This document shows positions 24,368 to 33,609 of a stretch of 64,000 nt of DNA, one piece after another. The notes under the pieces are model-generated. The model was given only the letters and a program-made list of their open reading frames with translations. It had not been told where the DNA came from and searched no databases. Positions within the stretch are counted from its first letter, which is position 1. Each line of letters opens with the position of its first letter. Source of the stretch: Paenibacillus sp. N3.4 (GTDB lineage Bacteria > Bacillota > Bacilli > Paenibacillales > NBRC-103111); assembly GCF_008017805.1 (NCBI RefSeq), contig NZ_VRTT01000007.1, positions 1-64,000 of the forward strand, in the 5' to 3' direction. The position numbers and the translations under genes are program-made.

Positions 24368-24514
24368 CTGAAAAAGGAGTGATTTTTTATCGAAGTTTTT
24401 TAAAAGTAAGAATTTCAAAAAAAGAAAAAGGCGGCTCTTATTAAAACGGAATGAATTCGAACAAACAGTTAGTTTCACCAGAGTGAATAATCCAATCCAT
24501 TAGGAGGAAGTTAG

Positions 24515-25558
24515 ATGAAAAATCAAAAAGTAGTTATTGGTGTTGCAGCAGTAGCGATTATTGCACTTGCAGTAGGTTGGCCGAAGATAGCACCTATGTT
24601 CAAGGGCGCGCAAGCTCAGTTTCCTTCAAAAGATATTACCTTAATCGTACCTTATGCTCCTGGAGGTGGTACAGATCTCACCACGAGAGCCGTAGCGGAA
24701 GAAATGTCCAAAGCACTGGGGAAAAACATCAGTGTAGTCAACACTCCCGGAGCTAGTGGTTCTGTGGGCACGATCAATGTCTGGAACGCTCCGCACGACG
24801 GGTATACCATCATGGGTAACGGATTTATGTCATTTTCCAGCTATCCGGTTATGGGATATACAGAACAAACGTACCGTGACTGGAACATTTGGATCGCTTC
24901 ATTTTCTCCCAATGTGATCGCGGTGAAGCCGGATTCCAAGTATCAGGATATCAACCAATTGGTCAAAGGTTTTAAAGACAACCCGGGTAACGTATCCGTA
25001 GGGACAGCAGGGGTTGGAACGGGCGGCCATATCGCCAGTGAAGTATTAAAATCTAACCTAGGTTTTACATACAAACACGTGCCGTATGCAGGTGGCAACC
25101 CTGCCATTATAGCCACGATTTCAGGAGAAGTAGAGGTCGTTCCTCAGTTGTCGATGGAAATGGTTGATATGATTCGAGGCAAGAAATTAAAAGGGCTTGC
25201 TGCTCTGACAGATAAACCGCTCGTTATTGAAGGCGCTGATCCGATTCCTTCCATTTCTCAAGCTCTACCTGAGTTGAAATCGGTTGTTCCACTTGGTGAA
25301 GCCTTTGGTATTGGCGTACCTAAAGATACGCCTGCTGATACCGTGAAGAAAATCGATGAAGCATTCAAAAAAGCGGTGGCTAGCGACAGCGTGAAGAAAT
25401 TCGCCAAAGAAAAAGGGGTAGAGATCCTGGGTTATAGTGGTGATCAAGCGCAACAATACGTAGAAAAGCTTGCATCAACAGTGGACTGGGCTTTGTTTGA
25501 TGGTGGCGTGGCCAAAATTTCCCCAGAGAAATTTAACATTAAAAAACCAGCAAAATAA
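24515..25558 (+). CDS. tctC: Tripartite tricarboxylate transporter substrate-binding protein (TctC/Bug)
   Basis: A 347-residue extracytoplasmic binding protein. An N-terminal hydrophobic signal or anchor (VVIGVAAVAIIALAVGW) lacks a lipobox cysteine. The mature domain has the Bug-family ligand loops: ITLIVPYAPGGGTDLTTR and the second loop GTAGVGTGGHIASE. RBS AGGAGG lies nine bases before ATG 24515. It is the first gene of tctC-tctB-tctA. TctC proteins bind small carboxylates; with a sugar-type dehydrogenase and LacI regulator nearby, the ligand may be a sugar acid, but this is unproven. Confidence 0.92.
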   Translation: MKNQKVVIGVAAVAIIALAVGWPKIAPMFKGAQAQFPSKDITLIVPYAPGGGTDLTTRAVAEEMSKALGKNISVVNTPGASGSVGTINVWNAPHDGYTIMGNGFMSFSSYPVMGYTEQTYRDWNIWIASFSPNVIAVKPDSKYQDINQLVKGFKDNPGNVSVGTAGVGTGGHIASEVLKSNLGFTYKHVPYAGGNPAIIATISGEVEVVPQLSMEMVDMIRGKKLKGLAALTDKPLVIEGADPIPSISQALPELKSVVPLGEAFGIGVPKDTPADTVKKIDEAFKKAVASDSVKKFAKEKGVEILGYSGDQAQQYVEKLASTVDWALFDGGVAKISPEKFNIKKPAK

Positions 25559-25583
25559 TTTATAAGAAATAGGTGAGCGGCAG

Positions 25584-26087
25584 ATGGAGAAGAACTCAGA
25601 CACGACAGGAGAAACGCCTAAACATCTGGATTTCATAACATCAATCTGTTTGTTTCTGCTATCGGTTTATATTATAGCGGATAGCTTGAAGATGATTAAA
25701 ACTGTCGGAGGTCCGGTATACTCATCACCGGGACTGCTGCCGATCATTATCGGAAGCATGCTGATGTTATGTACGGTTGTGTTATTTATTAAAAGTATGA
25801 AAAGTGTAGGCTTCATGGGCAATTTACGTGCTCTAAGCGAATGGTTTAGACCATTCATCAAGGATACAGATACGCGTGCTATGTTATCAGGGATCGCAAT
25901 TATTGCCGTGTACTCTTTTGTTCTTGTACCTAGGCTTCCGTTTTTGTTGTCATCAATTATCTTTATGGTTTTTTTGATGAAAGTAATAAATGCAGGATCC
26001 TATTTGAAAATCAGCTTGATTTCTGTATCCGTAAGCGCTTCTTTATACATTCTTTTTGAAATCATATTTAAAGTTCCTTTACCCTAA
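25584..26087 (+). CDS. tctB: Tripartite tricarboxylate transporter small membrane subunit (TctB)
   Basis: A 167-residue membrane protein with about four hydrophobic helices (ITSICLFLLSVYIIADSL, SSPGLLPIIIGSMLMLCTVVLFI, GIAIIAVYSFVLV, LISVSVSASLYILFEII). The GPVYSSPGLLPIIIG segment and size match the TctB family. It assists the large TctA channel. It lies 25 bases after tctC and 18 bases before tctA, so the three are clearly one operon. Confidence 0.88.
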   Translation: MEKNSDTTGETPKHLDFITSICLFLLSVYIIADSLKMIKTVGGPVYSSPGLLPIIIGSMLMLCTVVLFIKSMKSVGFMGNLRALSEWFRPFIKDTDTRAMLSGIAIIAVYSFVLVPRLPFLLSSIIFMVFLMKVINAGSYLKISLISVSVSASLYILFEIIFKVPLP

Positions 26088-26105
26088 GGAGAGAAGGTAA
26101 ACAAA

Positions 26106-27620
26106 ATGACATTGCATTATACATTAGAAGCCTTATCCTCTCTGATGTCGCCGATTAACCTGATTACACTCGTCCTTTCCGTATTTTTTGGGCTGATAGT
26201 GGGAGTATTGCCTGGTTTGACCTCAACGATGGCTATTGCTCTTTTGACAGGTTTAACGTATAGCGTTTCCGCAGAGACGGCTATTTTATCTTTAGTCGGC
26301 GTGTATGTCGGCGCCATATCGGGTGGCGTTCAAACCGCCATTCTGCTGAACATACCGGGAACGCCGGCTTCGGCGGCAACAGCGCTTGACGGTTATAAGA
26401 TCGGACAGAGAGGGGAAGGCGGATTAGGTATTTTTGTCGGGAATTTCTCCGCTTTCCTCGGGACATTGTTCGGCGCTGTTTGCGTCTTGGTGCTCAGCCC
26501 GCTGCTTTCGACGATCTCTTTGAAGTTCGGTTCATGGGAATTTTTCTTACTGGCCTTGTTCGGGGTTATCATTTGCGGCAGTCTGACTTCGGGCGGGGAT
26601 TCAATAAAAGGATGGATCGCCGGTGCGCTTGGTTTATTCGTAGCTCAAATCGGGTTAGACGGCATAAACTCATACCCGCGCTTTTCCTTTGGCAGCGTGG
26701 AAATGATGGCAGGACTTTCACTGGTTCCCATTATGATTGGTTTGTTCGGATTTCCTGAAATTGTGAATTCATTTAAAAAACAACATATCAAGGTACCTAC
26801 TGAAGTCCTCGACCTGCGAGTCAAAAAGGGTTTATCCATCGTGAAAGGAAATATGCCAACGGTATTTCGGTCAGGTGTGATCGGAGTTCTTATCGGGCTT
26901 GTACCCGGAGTTGGAGAGGACGTGGCAGGCTGGCTGTCGTACTGGGCTGCCAAAGTCCGCAGTAAAAAGAAAGAACTATTCGGCACAGGTTCCTATGAAG
27001 GTGTCATCGCCGCAGAAACAGGAATCAATTCCACAATCGGAGGCCATATTATTCCGTTATTGACCTTGGCCATTCCGGGAAGTACTTCCTCGGCCGTATT
27101 GCTTGCAGCTATGTGGCTGCATGGTTTAAGGCCAGGACCTCTAATGATGAGCGAATCACCGGGATTTATTTACTCAATGAGCTTGTATTTGACAGCAAGT
27201 GCTTTTGTTATGTTGATCTTGGGATTGCTAATCTCCAAATTTACGGTAAAAGTGCTTCGGATCGACAAGCGGATCCTGATGCCAGTCATCTTCGTTATTT
27301 GCGCAGTAGGCTCGTACGTTATCGATAACAAGATTTCGAGTGTATATGTGATGTTTATTTTCGGTATTATTGGGTTGCTGATGGCCAAAATGAAATTTCC
27401 GGCTTCACCGTTTTTACTTGGGGTCGTTCTCGGACCGATGGCGGATACGAATTTAAGACGGGGCTTAATGTTATCCGGGGGTAGTCTTGAGCCTTTATTT
27501 ACAAGACCGCTGTGCTTAATTTTAGTAGCCTTCATTTTACTTTTAGTATTGGCACAGTTTAATGTGTTTAAAAAGCTAAAAGGGCGTTTTCCAAACAAGA
27601 AGAACATCGCTGCGAAATAA
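26106..27620 (+). CDS. tctA: Tripartite tricarboxylate transporter large membrane subunit (TctA)
   Basis: A 504-residue integral membrane protein with about twelve helices. The conserved TctA segments GVLPGLTSTMAIALLTGLTYS, GGVQTAILLNIPGTPASAATALDGY and LTLAIPGSTSSAVLLAAMWLHGLRPGP are present. Solute uptake is driven by an ion gradient. RBS AAGGAGAG is nine bases before the start. The gene is followed by a possible hairpin (about 27633-27683) before the dehydrogenase gene. Confidence 0.92.
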   Translation: MTLHYTLEALSSLMSPINLITLVLSVFFGLIVGVLPGLTSTMAIALLTGLTYSVSAETAILSLVGVYVGAISGGVQTAILLNIPGTPASAATALDGYKIGQRGEGGLGIFVGNFSAFLGTLFGAVCVLVLSPLLSTISLKFGSWEFFLLALFGVIICGSLTSGGDSIKGWIAGALGLFVAQIGLDGINSYPRFSFGSVEMMAGLSLVPIMIGLFGFPEIVNSFKKQHIKVPTEVLDLRVKKGLSIVKGNMPTVFRSGVIGVLIGLVPGVGEDVAGWLSYWAAKVRSKKKELFGTGSYEGVIAAETGINSTIGGHIIPLLTLAIPGSTSSAVLLAAMWLHGLRPGPLMMSESPGFIYSMSLYLTASAFVMLILGLLISKFTVKVLRIDKRILMPVIFVICAVGSYVIDNKISSVYVMFIFGIIGLLMAKMKFPASPFLLGVVLGPMADTNLRRGLMLSGGSLEPLFTRPLCLILVAFILLLVLAQFNVFKKLKGRFPNKKNIAAK

Positions 27621-27702
27621 TAAAGAGAGAGAATGAGGATTCTGTCCATATTCCTTGTCAGGAGATGGCAGAGTCATTCATTCTTCAAGGAGGAGCAGAG
27701 AA

Positions 27703-28778
27703 GTGAGCAAAGAACAATATGGTTTTGCGATCATTGGTGCCGGCGTAATTGGTCATACGCATGCACAGCGATTAGAAAATGTGGATAAAGGGAAATTGGT
27801 CGTAATTTGTGATCAAAGTGAAGAAAAAGCCCGTGAATTTGGTGAAAAATATGGTTGTGAGTGGTCTTGCAACTTAGAGGATGTTCTCGCTCGTCCGGAT
27901 GTGGATATCGTAAATATATGTTTGCCGAGCGGCATGCACGCTAAGTTCACCATTGCGGCTGCCCGTGCAGGAAAACATATTATAACGGAGAAGCCGATTG
28001 ACATTACGGCAGAGAATGCTCTGGAAATGATTAAAGAATGTCGTCAAGCGGGTGTCAAATTGGCTGTTATTTCACAGCATCGTTTGCAACCTTCTACTCA
28101 GCAAGTGAAGCAGGACATTGAAAGCGGTAAGTTTGGGAAATTAGTGTTGGGGTCCGCTGCGATCAACTGGTATCGTTCACAGGAATATTATGACAGTGGG
28201 GCTTGGCGTGGGACCTGGGCTTTTGACGGGGTGGGGCATTAATGAACCAAGGAGTCCATACGATTGACGTCTTGCAATATTTGATGGGACCAGTCGAAAG
28301 TGTATATGCGCATTGTGAAACGTTGGGTCATGAACGGATTGAAGTCGAAGACGCAGCTGTAGCAACTTTACGTTTTCGCAATGGGGCTATTGGTACACTT
28401 GTAGCCACCACTTGCGCTTATCCGGGTCTTACAGCTCGTATTGAAATATTTGGTCAAGACGGTAGTGCTGTGATAGATGGGGATGAGCTCGTATTTAGAA
28501 AATTAAAGTCTGAAAAGGGCGAAGAAGATCTTAACGAGAAGCCTAACATTTCCATGAATACAAGAGGAGCAACAACGGCTGGAGACCCCGGAGCAGTTGA
28601 AGGAACAGGTCATATTAAACAGATGAATGACATGATCGAAGCTATTGAAGAAAATCGCGAACCGGTTATTAATGGGGAAGAGGGCTATAAACCGTTGGAA
28701 ATTATCTTGGCTATTTACGAGTCTGCACGTACGGGATCTTCTGTCACACTTTCCCAGCAAGTCACAGTGACTAACTAA
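27703..28778 (+). pseudogene. Gfo/Idh/MocA-family NAD(P)-dependent dehydrogenase, split by a one-base frameshift
   Basis: The first half (GTG 27703, AAGGAGGAG upstream) has the Rossmann motif FAIIGAGVIGHTHA and the catalytic-region EKPIDITAENA, and ends at TAA 28240 as FDGVGH. The second half starts at ATG 28242, overlapping in TAATG, and reads MNQGVHTIDVLQYLMGPV, the continuation of the family. Adding one G to the G4 run at 28228-28231 gives the canonical WAFDGGGALMNQGVH and a protein of about 358 residues. It therefore looks like one gene with a one-base deletion or sequencing error. The tight overlap could allow some coupled translation. Family members oxidise sugars or inositols; here it probably acts on the Tct-imported compound. 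Confidence 0.87.
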
Positions 28779-28791
28779 TTATCATTATTGA

Positions 28792-28803
28792 GTAAACGTT
28801 TAC
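28792..28803. promoter_or_regulatory. LacI-type operator GTAAACGTTTAC upstream of the chemoreceptor
   Basis: A perfect palindrome 13 bases after the dehydrogenase stop, in the context AGTAAACGTTTACCT shared with 30769. It may control a promoter for the chemoreceptor, although a terminator (28859) lies between. Confidence 0.6.
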
Positions 28804-28858
28804 CTAGTGGATTTATAAAATTAGGTACAGATTTATTATAAATGTACTAGAACAGAAA

Positions 28859-28904
28859 GGCCGACAACCCACTATGCTTGGTAGTGAGTTATCGGCTTTT
28901 TTTT
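28859..28904 (+). terminator. Terminator after the tct-dehydrogenase unit
   Basis: A long stem, GCCGACAACCCACTA with TAGTGAGTTATCGGC around a short loop, followed by eight T. Confidence 0.88.
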
Positions 28905-28953
28905 AAGGAAGGCTTATACATGTAGTGACATTTTATAAAAGGGGGCAAACAAC

Positions 28954-30651
28954 ATGAAAATTACAATACGCTCAAAGCTTATTTTAGGATTTTTGACTCT
29001 CTCGGTTTTATTTTTAATCGCTATTCTATGCAATATGTGGATACAAGCTAGCGTTAACAAACTAATGGACGAAATTACAGCAAGTAAAAATGAACAATCC
29101 GTTCTTCAAAAAATCAATTATTTAGTCCGCAGTACGAATGATGATGGCGGTAGGTACTTAATGAGTGCAACGGAAGAGGGGAAGAAAAAATATTTAGCCT
29201 TATTTGAAAAAGATACAGAAGATGTATCCGATCAATTAAAGCTTATTATTAAAGGTCATTTTCATAATAATGAGCAATTGAAATCAATAACAGCTTTTGA
29301 CTATGAATGGAATAGATATTTGCAAGGAATTGACGCGGCCTTTAGAGCAGTTCCAAATAAGGGAACTCAAAAAGCCCAATCTATGTATACTGAGGTTCCT
29401 TTCGATCCAGTTATTAACTCTTTACTTGCATATAACGATGGGCTAACCGCAGTGATTTCAAATCAAGAAAGCGCTATTGTTACGTTCAAGTCCTTTGTCG
29501 GAAGATTCAATATGACCGTGATAGGGTTGACGTTTTTCATTGGAATCGCTCTTGCTTTGATCATTTCTGGGAAAATAGTCAAACCTGTACGTCAAGTAAA
29601 TAGACAATTAAGGGAAATTGCTGAAGGCGAAGGAGATCTTACCAAGCAAATTCAGGTTAATGCCAAAGATGAAATCGGTGATTTAGCCAACTATTTTAAT
29701 CAAATGATCAATAATCTTCGGGTGATGGTGCAACAAGTAAGTTCATCTTCAAATCAGATCGTTTCTTCTTCCGAACAATTAACCGTGTGTTCTCAACAAA
29801 CCGGGCGATCAACTGAACGTATCGCTCATAGTATGCAGGAAATGGCCTCCAGATCTGAAAAACAAGTATTAACTTTACATGAAAGTGTTACAACGATCAC
29901 GGAAATGTCTTTAGGCATTCAGCAAATTGCTGCCAATATTCAGGAGGTTGCCAGTGCGTCCAACGCCTCTTCAGAAATGGCTTTTTCGGGCAATCAAGCG
30001 ATACAAATTGTGATAGATCAAATGAATTTTATTAAGAAATCGATCCATGATTTAGCGGAAATCATCCATATCCTCGATGAACGTTCCTATGAAATTGATC
30101 AAATTGCTTCAGAAATTACAGAAATATCATCTCAAACCCATTTATTAGCCATTAATGCGGCTATAGAAGCCTCACGTGCTGGCGATCAAGGTAGGGGATT
30201 TGCGGTAGTGGCGAATGAGGTAAAGAAACTCGCGCAGCAATCGGATTCCTCGGCCCAAAAAATTACAGAATTGATTCATACCATACACAGTGAAACCAAT
30301 AAAGCAATGATTTCTATGGAAAAGACGCTTATTGAAACAAATGAAGGAACGAATGTTATTGATCAAGCGGGCAAGTCATTTGGGCAGATTCAATTATCCG
30401 TAAATGGCGTTTCGGGCCAAATTCAAGAAGTTTCTGCGGCCGTCGAACAGATGGCAGCCAGCGCGCTAGAAGTTGTCCATTCAATTAAAAGCGTTTCACA
30501 ATTGTCCGAAGAATCCGCAGCAGGTACACAGAACGTTTCAGGTGCATCTCAGGAACAACTAGCTTCCATGGAAGAACTCTCTTCTTCCGCTATCTTCCTT
30601 GCTAATATGGCAGAAGAACTTCAAGCGTTAGTTAGAAAATTCAAAGTGTAA
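28954..30651 (+). CDS. Methyl-accepting chemotaxis protein
   Basis: A 565-residue membrane chemoreceptor. The first membrane helix (about 10-30, [18 protein letters not shown]) and the second (about 187-207, [19 protein letters not shown]) enclose an extracellular four-helix-bundle-type sensor of about 150 residues. HAMP follows ([20 protein letters not shown]), then the signalling hairpin with the conserved tip segment [20 protein letters not shown] and then [16 protein letters not shown]. The RBS is GGGGGC-like, ten bases upstream. It lies between the dehydrogenase and the LacI gene with operators on both sides, which suggests that its expression is tied to the Tct substrate. The ligand is unknown. 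Confidence 0.92.
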   Translation: MKITIRSKLILGFLTLSVLFLIAILCNMWIQASVNKLMDEITASKNEQSVLQKINYLVRSTNDDGGRYLMSATEEGKKKYLALFEKDTEDVSDQLKLIIKGHFHNNEQLKSITAFDYEWNRYLQGIDAAFRAVPNKGTQKAQSMYTEVPFDPVINSLLAYNDGLTAVISNQESAIVTFKSFVGRFNMTVIGLTFFIGIALALIISGKIVKPVRQVNRQLREIAEGEGDLTKQIQVNAKDEIGDLANYFNQMINNLRVMVQQVSSSSNQIVSSSEQLTVCSQQTGRSTERIAHSMQEMASRSEKQVLTLHESVTTITEMSLGIQQIAANIQEVASASNASSEMAFSGNQAIQIVIDQMNFIKKSIHDLAEIIHILDERSYEIDQIASEITEISSQTHLLAINAAIEASRAGDQGRGFAVVANEVKKLAQQSDSSAQKITELIHTIHSETNKAMISMEKTLIETNEGTNVIDQAGKSFGQIQLSVNGVSGQIQEVSAAVEQMAASALEVVHSIKSVSQLSEESAAGTQNVSGASQEQLASMEELSSSAIFLANMAEELQALVRKFKV

Positions 30652-30698
30652 GTATTCATCTTGACTTCAACTTGAAAGATCCCTAAAATTAACATTAT

Positions 30699-30781
30699 CA
30701 AACGTTTGCCTACCATATATTCATATATTTGACTTAAGTATCAGAATATATTAGTTATTCAATTGAAAAGTAAACGTTTAC
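30699..30781. promoter_or_regulatory. Operators before the LacI-family gene
   Basis: CAAACGTTTG (30699-30708) and GTAAACGTTTAC (30770-30781). The second ends ten bases before the ribosome binding site of the regulator, a likely autoregulatory site. Confidence 0.7.
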
Positions 30782-30804
30782 CTGCTTTTTAAGGAGAGAG
30801 AGTG

Positions 30805-31845
30805 ATGGTTTTAATGGAAAAGCCCAAAAAAAAGAAATATGCAACCCTTAACGACGTAGCCAAGTTGGCAGAGACATCCATCGCCACTGTATCTTATATT
30901 CTCAATGATTCTAATAAACGTTATGTCAGTTCAGAGTTAAAGGAACGGGTAATTCAGGCTGCTAAGGAACTAAATTATATGAAAAGCGCCGTAGCCAGCA
31001 GCTTAAAAGGCAAAGAACGTGGAATTATTTCCGTACTGGTCCCACAGTTCGATAATCCTTTTTTTACCCGTATCGTTGTTGTCATTGAGGAAGTCGCGCG
31101 AAGTCGCGGATACTTTATTTCCATTAGTACAACTGTAGATGATATACAGAGAGAACGGGAAATTATTAAAAAAATGATTGAACAGCGTGTGGACGGACTC
31201 ATCATAAGCCCAACCATCCAAGGGACTGAAAACACAGATCATTTACGCAGCCTGGGCATACCCTATGTTATTTTGGAAAGGCCTTTAATTGGTGTTGATC
31301 AATATGATTTCGTTGGTTGCGATAACTGGAACTGTGGATATACGGCTGCCAAACACTTGATTGATCATGGTCATACCCGTATCGGTTTTATTGGTTGGGA
31401 TACGTTTATTAACGTCCAAGAGAGGAAATTGGGGTTTCTCGCGGCAATGGAAGAAAATGGTTTGCGGGTCGAAGCCGATTGGATGCAATTAGGTGACCTT
31501 GGGGTCGATTGGGGTTATCGGTTAACGAAGAATCTGCTTGATTCACAAGTAACCGCAGTTGTGTTTGGGCATCATACAATGGCCGAAGGGGGAGTTCAGT
31601 TATTAAGAGAGAAGGGGATAAGCATTCCGGAAGATATCTCTACTGTAATTATTGGCACCCCAGGTTGGACTCAGTTAAATGTACCGAAGTTTACATGTAT
31701 TGATCAGTCTGAACAGCAGATCGGAGTTGCGGCTGCCGAAATCTTGCTTAAAAACGTTTTAGGGGAAACCGATAACGAGCCTTGGCAGCAACAGAAAATA
31801 GCTTGTGCGTTGTTGCCAGGCGAATCGGTTAAAAAAATAAATTAG
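30805..31845 (+). CDS. LacI-family transcriptional regulator of the tct regulon
   Basis: A 346-residue regulator. The N-terminal LacI helix-turn-helix and hinge are clear (ATLNDVAKLAETSIATVSYIL, then LKERVIQAAKELNYMKSAVA), followed by a periplasmic-binding-protein-like effector domain (ISVLVPQFDNPFFTRIV, GLIISPTI, DHGHTRIGFIGW). ATG 30805 follows AAGGAGAG; GTG 30802 and ATG 30817 are alternatives. GTAAACGTTTAC palindromes, typical LacI-type sites with a central CG, lie before this gene, before tctC and before the chemoreceptor. That makes it the likely local regulator. Confidence 0.9.
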   Translation: MVLMEKPKKKKYATLNDVAKLAETSIATVSYILNDSNKRYVSSELKERVIQAAKELNYMKSAVASSLKGKERGIISVLVPQFDNPFFTRIVVVIEEVARSRGYFISISTTVDDIQREREIIKKMIEQRVDGLIISPTIQGTENTDHLRSLGIPYVILERPLIGVDQYDFVGCDNWNCGYTAAKHLIDHGHTRIGFIGWDTFINVQERKLGFLAAMEENGLRVEADWMQLGDLGVDWGYRLTKNLLDSQVTAVVFGHHTMAEGGVQLLREKGISIPEDISTVIIGTPGWTQLNVPKFTCIDQSEQQIGVAAAEILLKNVLGETDNEPWQQQKIACALLPGESVKKIN

Positions 31846-31878
31846 CAGGAGGGGTTTCATTGGAACTCATGAGATGGA

Positions 31879-31901
31879 ACGGCTCTTTATAAGAGAGCCG
31901 T
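31879..31901 (+). terminator. Weak terminator-like hairpin after the lacI-family gene
   Basis: ACGGCTCT pairs with AGAGCCGT around TTATAAG, but no T run follows. Confidence 0.4.
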
Positions 31902-32101
31902 AGCGATCAAATGACCAAAATGCTTCTGTCGATTTTAAATCGTAAAAAACGACTAATTTACATAACAAGCAACATCGCAGATAAGAACAACTTATCATAA
32001 GATGGAGATATTCGTTTCATAAAGCATTGCGAAGGTAGGTGAGTACAAAATATTTCAAAATGAACACGCTTTCATTGATAACTTCCTAAATTGACCGAAA
32101 G

Positions 32102-32562
32102 GTGGAAATTGACATACACAAAGAAACGAAGCTTACGAAGAGAGATACATGGCTGATAATTCTGTTAACTTTAATTTATTCTGATGTGGCCTTTTATCAA
32201 CTTGGGGATATGGATTCGCCCAAAACGGCATGGAAACCCTCCATAGAAGGGGAAAGCTTCGACGCTGATTTTGGGGAAGCGAAGCTTCTCGAAAAAGTGA
32301 TATGGTTTGGCGGCATCGGTGATGGAAAGCTGCGAATCGCTTACTCATTGGATGAATAAGGAGGAACAACCGCGTCACACAAGGTTGGACTTATGCATAT
32401 CTAGGCGTTGTCATGATGTTATTTGCGGCTTTCTATCCTGTTTTGTCTGGACTGGAAATCGATAGATCCTACGCGGTACATGTCTTGAAATGGTTTGACA
32501 ATTGGCATTTTATTGCGTCTGAATGGTATTATTTAGTTAGCAAGAAGGTTTATGCCCCATGA
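32102..32562 (+). pseudogene. Dolichyl-phosphate-mannose-type glycosyltransferase (GT39), central part deleted
   Basis: The 5' piece (GTG 32102 to TAA 32357) encodes a first membrane helix (WLIILLTLIYSDVAFYQLG) and the start of a jelly-roll-like segment (TAWKPSIEGESFDADFG). The 3' piece (about 32369-32562) encodes VTQGWTYAYLGVVMMLFAAFYPVLSGLEI and ends with VLKWFDNWHF, which matches the C-terminal membrane helix and tail of PMT-family transferases. A full gene needs more than 2 kb, so most of the transmembrane catalytic part is missing, including the acidic motif of the first loop. Assigned from motif resemblance. Confidence 0.6.
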
Positions 32563-32589
32563 CAATTCATAACTAAGGAGGAACTGAAA

Positions 32590-33387
32590 TTGCCCCAGAT
32601 ATTAATGTGCTATCCCGGGGGAAAGCACAAAGCACTTACAATGAGCTACGATGACGGGAGGACTGCCGACAAAAGGCTGGTAGACATATTCAACCGAAAC
32701 GGAATAAAGGGTACCTTCCATATCAATTCCGGTTTATTCCACAGTCCTGATCGATTGGGGGAGGAAGAGGTAAGGTCACTCTATCTAGGACATGAGGTAT
32801 CGGCGCATACATGGACTCATCCGACTATCGCTCGGTGTCCCAACGAACAAATTGTTCACGAAGTTGTGGAAGATCGTAGGAATCTGGAACGGATCGTCGG
32901 CTACACGGTAAGGGGCATGTCTTATCCGAACGGTTCCTACAACCGCCGCATTCAAGATATACTGCCAGGGCTGGGCATGGAATACGCAAGAGTTGTTTCT
33001 GGCTCTGGCCATTTCGGAATGCCTGATAATTGGCTGGAATGGCAGCCTACGTGTCATCACAATCACGATTTGATGCAGCATGCGGAAACGTTTATCAATT
33101 CGCACAAGACGCAGTATTTGAACCTTATGTATGTTTGGGGGCACAGCTATGAGTTTGATAACGACAACAATTGGGAACTGATCGAGGAATTCTGTACGTT
33201 TGTCGGTGGGAGATCCGAGATCTGGTATGCAACTAATATTGAGATTGTTGATTATACAAAAGCGTTCGAGCAGCTAAAATTTTCTGCAGCACTGGATTTC
33301 GTTTACAACCCGACTGCGCTCAGCGTCTGGCTGAGTGTTGACGGTCAATTGAAGGAAGTGAAAAGCGGAGAACAAAAGAAGCTTTGA
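32590..33387 (+). CDS. Polysaccharide deacetylase family protein (cytosolic or unusual)
   Basis: A 265-residue NodB-fold hydrolase. ALTMSYDDGRTADKRLVDIF carries the two metal-site aspartates and HEVSAHTWTHPT the two histidines (H..xxH). RGMSYPNGSY supplies the next conserved loop. No signal peptide is visible, so the substrate may be intracellular or the protein may be exported by another route. TTG 32590 is seven bases after AAGGAGGA. It sits directly behind the broken mannosyltransferase gene, with which it may once have formed a unit. Confidence 0.85.
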   Translation: MPQILMCYPGGKHKALTMSYDDGRTADKRLVDIFNRNGIKGTFHINSGLFHSPDRLGEEEVRSLYLGHEVSAHTWTHPTIARCPNEQIVHEVVEDRRNLERIVGYTVRGMSYPNGSYNRRIQDILPGLGMEYARVVSGSGHFGMPDNWLEWQPTCHHNHDLMQHAETFINSHKTQYLNLMYVWGHSYEFDNDNNWELIEEFCTFVGGRSEIWYATNIEIVDYTKAFEQLKFSAALDFVYNPTALSVWLSVDGQLKEVKSGEQKKL

Positions 33388-33395
33388 CCATAGGA

Positions 33396-33437
33396 GAGGA
33401 ATTGACGAATGAGTATAACGTTAATTCCTCTTTTTTT
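33396..33437 (+). terminator. Terminator after the deacetylase gene
   Basis: GAGGAATT (33396-33403) pairs with AATTCCTC (33423-33430), then TTTTTTT. Confidence 0.85.
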
Positions 33438-33521
33438 AGACCTTCGCAAGACTCAAAAATCTCTTTACTTCGGCTTGAGAACCATGTATATTTGCTTTAA
33501 AAGCATATGTTTTTTTAGGAG

Positions 33522-33548
33522 GAGCCTGTCACCAACGGGCTCTTTTTG
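33522..33548 (+). terminator. Second terminator, shared word with 35202
   Basis: GAGCC pairs with GGCTC around TGTCACCAACG, then TTTTTG. The left 16 bases, GAGCCTGTCACCAACG, recur exactly at 35202-35217. Confidence 0.65.
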
Positions 33549-33609
33549 TCTTTTTTACGCATAAAGACTAGTTATTTGGAATGAGTATGGTACTAACAAA
33601 GGAGGAACT

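Noticed and set aside
24372..24510. Basic peptide frame (SKFFKSKNFKKRKRR...) upstream of tctC with AAAGGAG before it
   Set aside because: No ATG, GTG or TTG lies at the right distance in that frame. It may be a leader or remnant, but I cannot support a gene.
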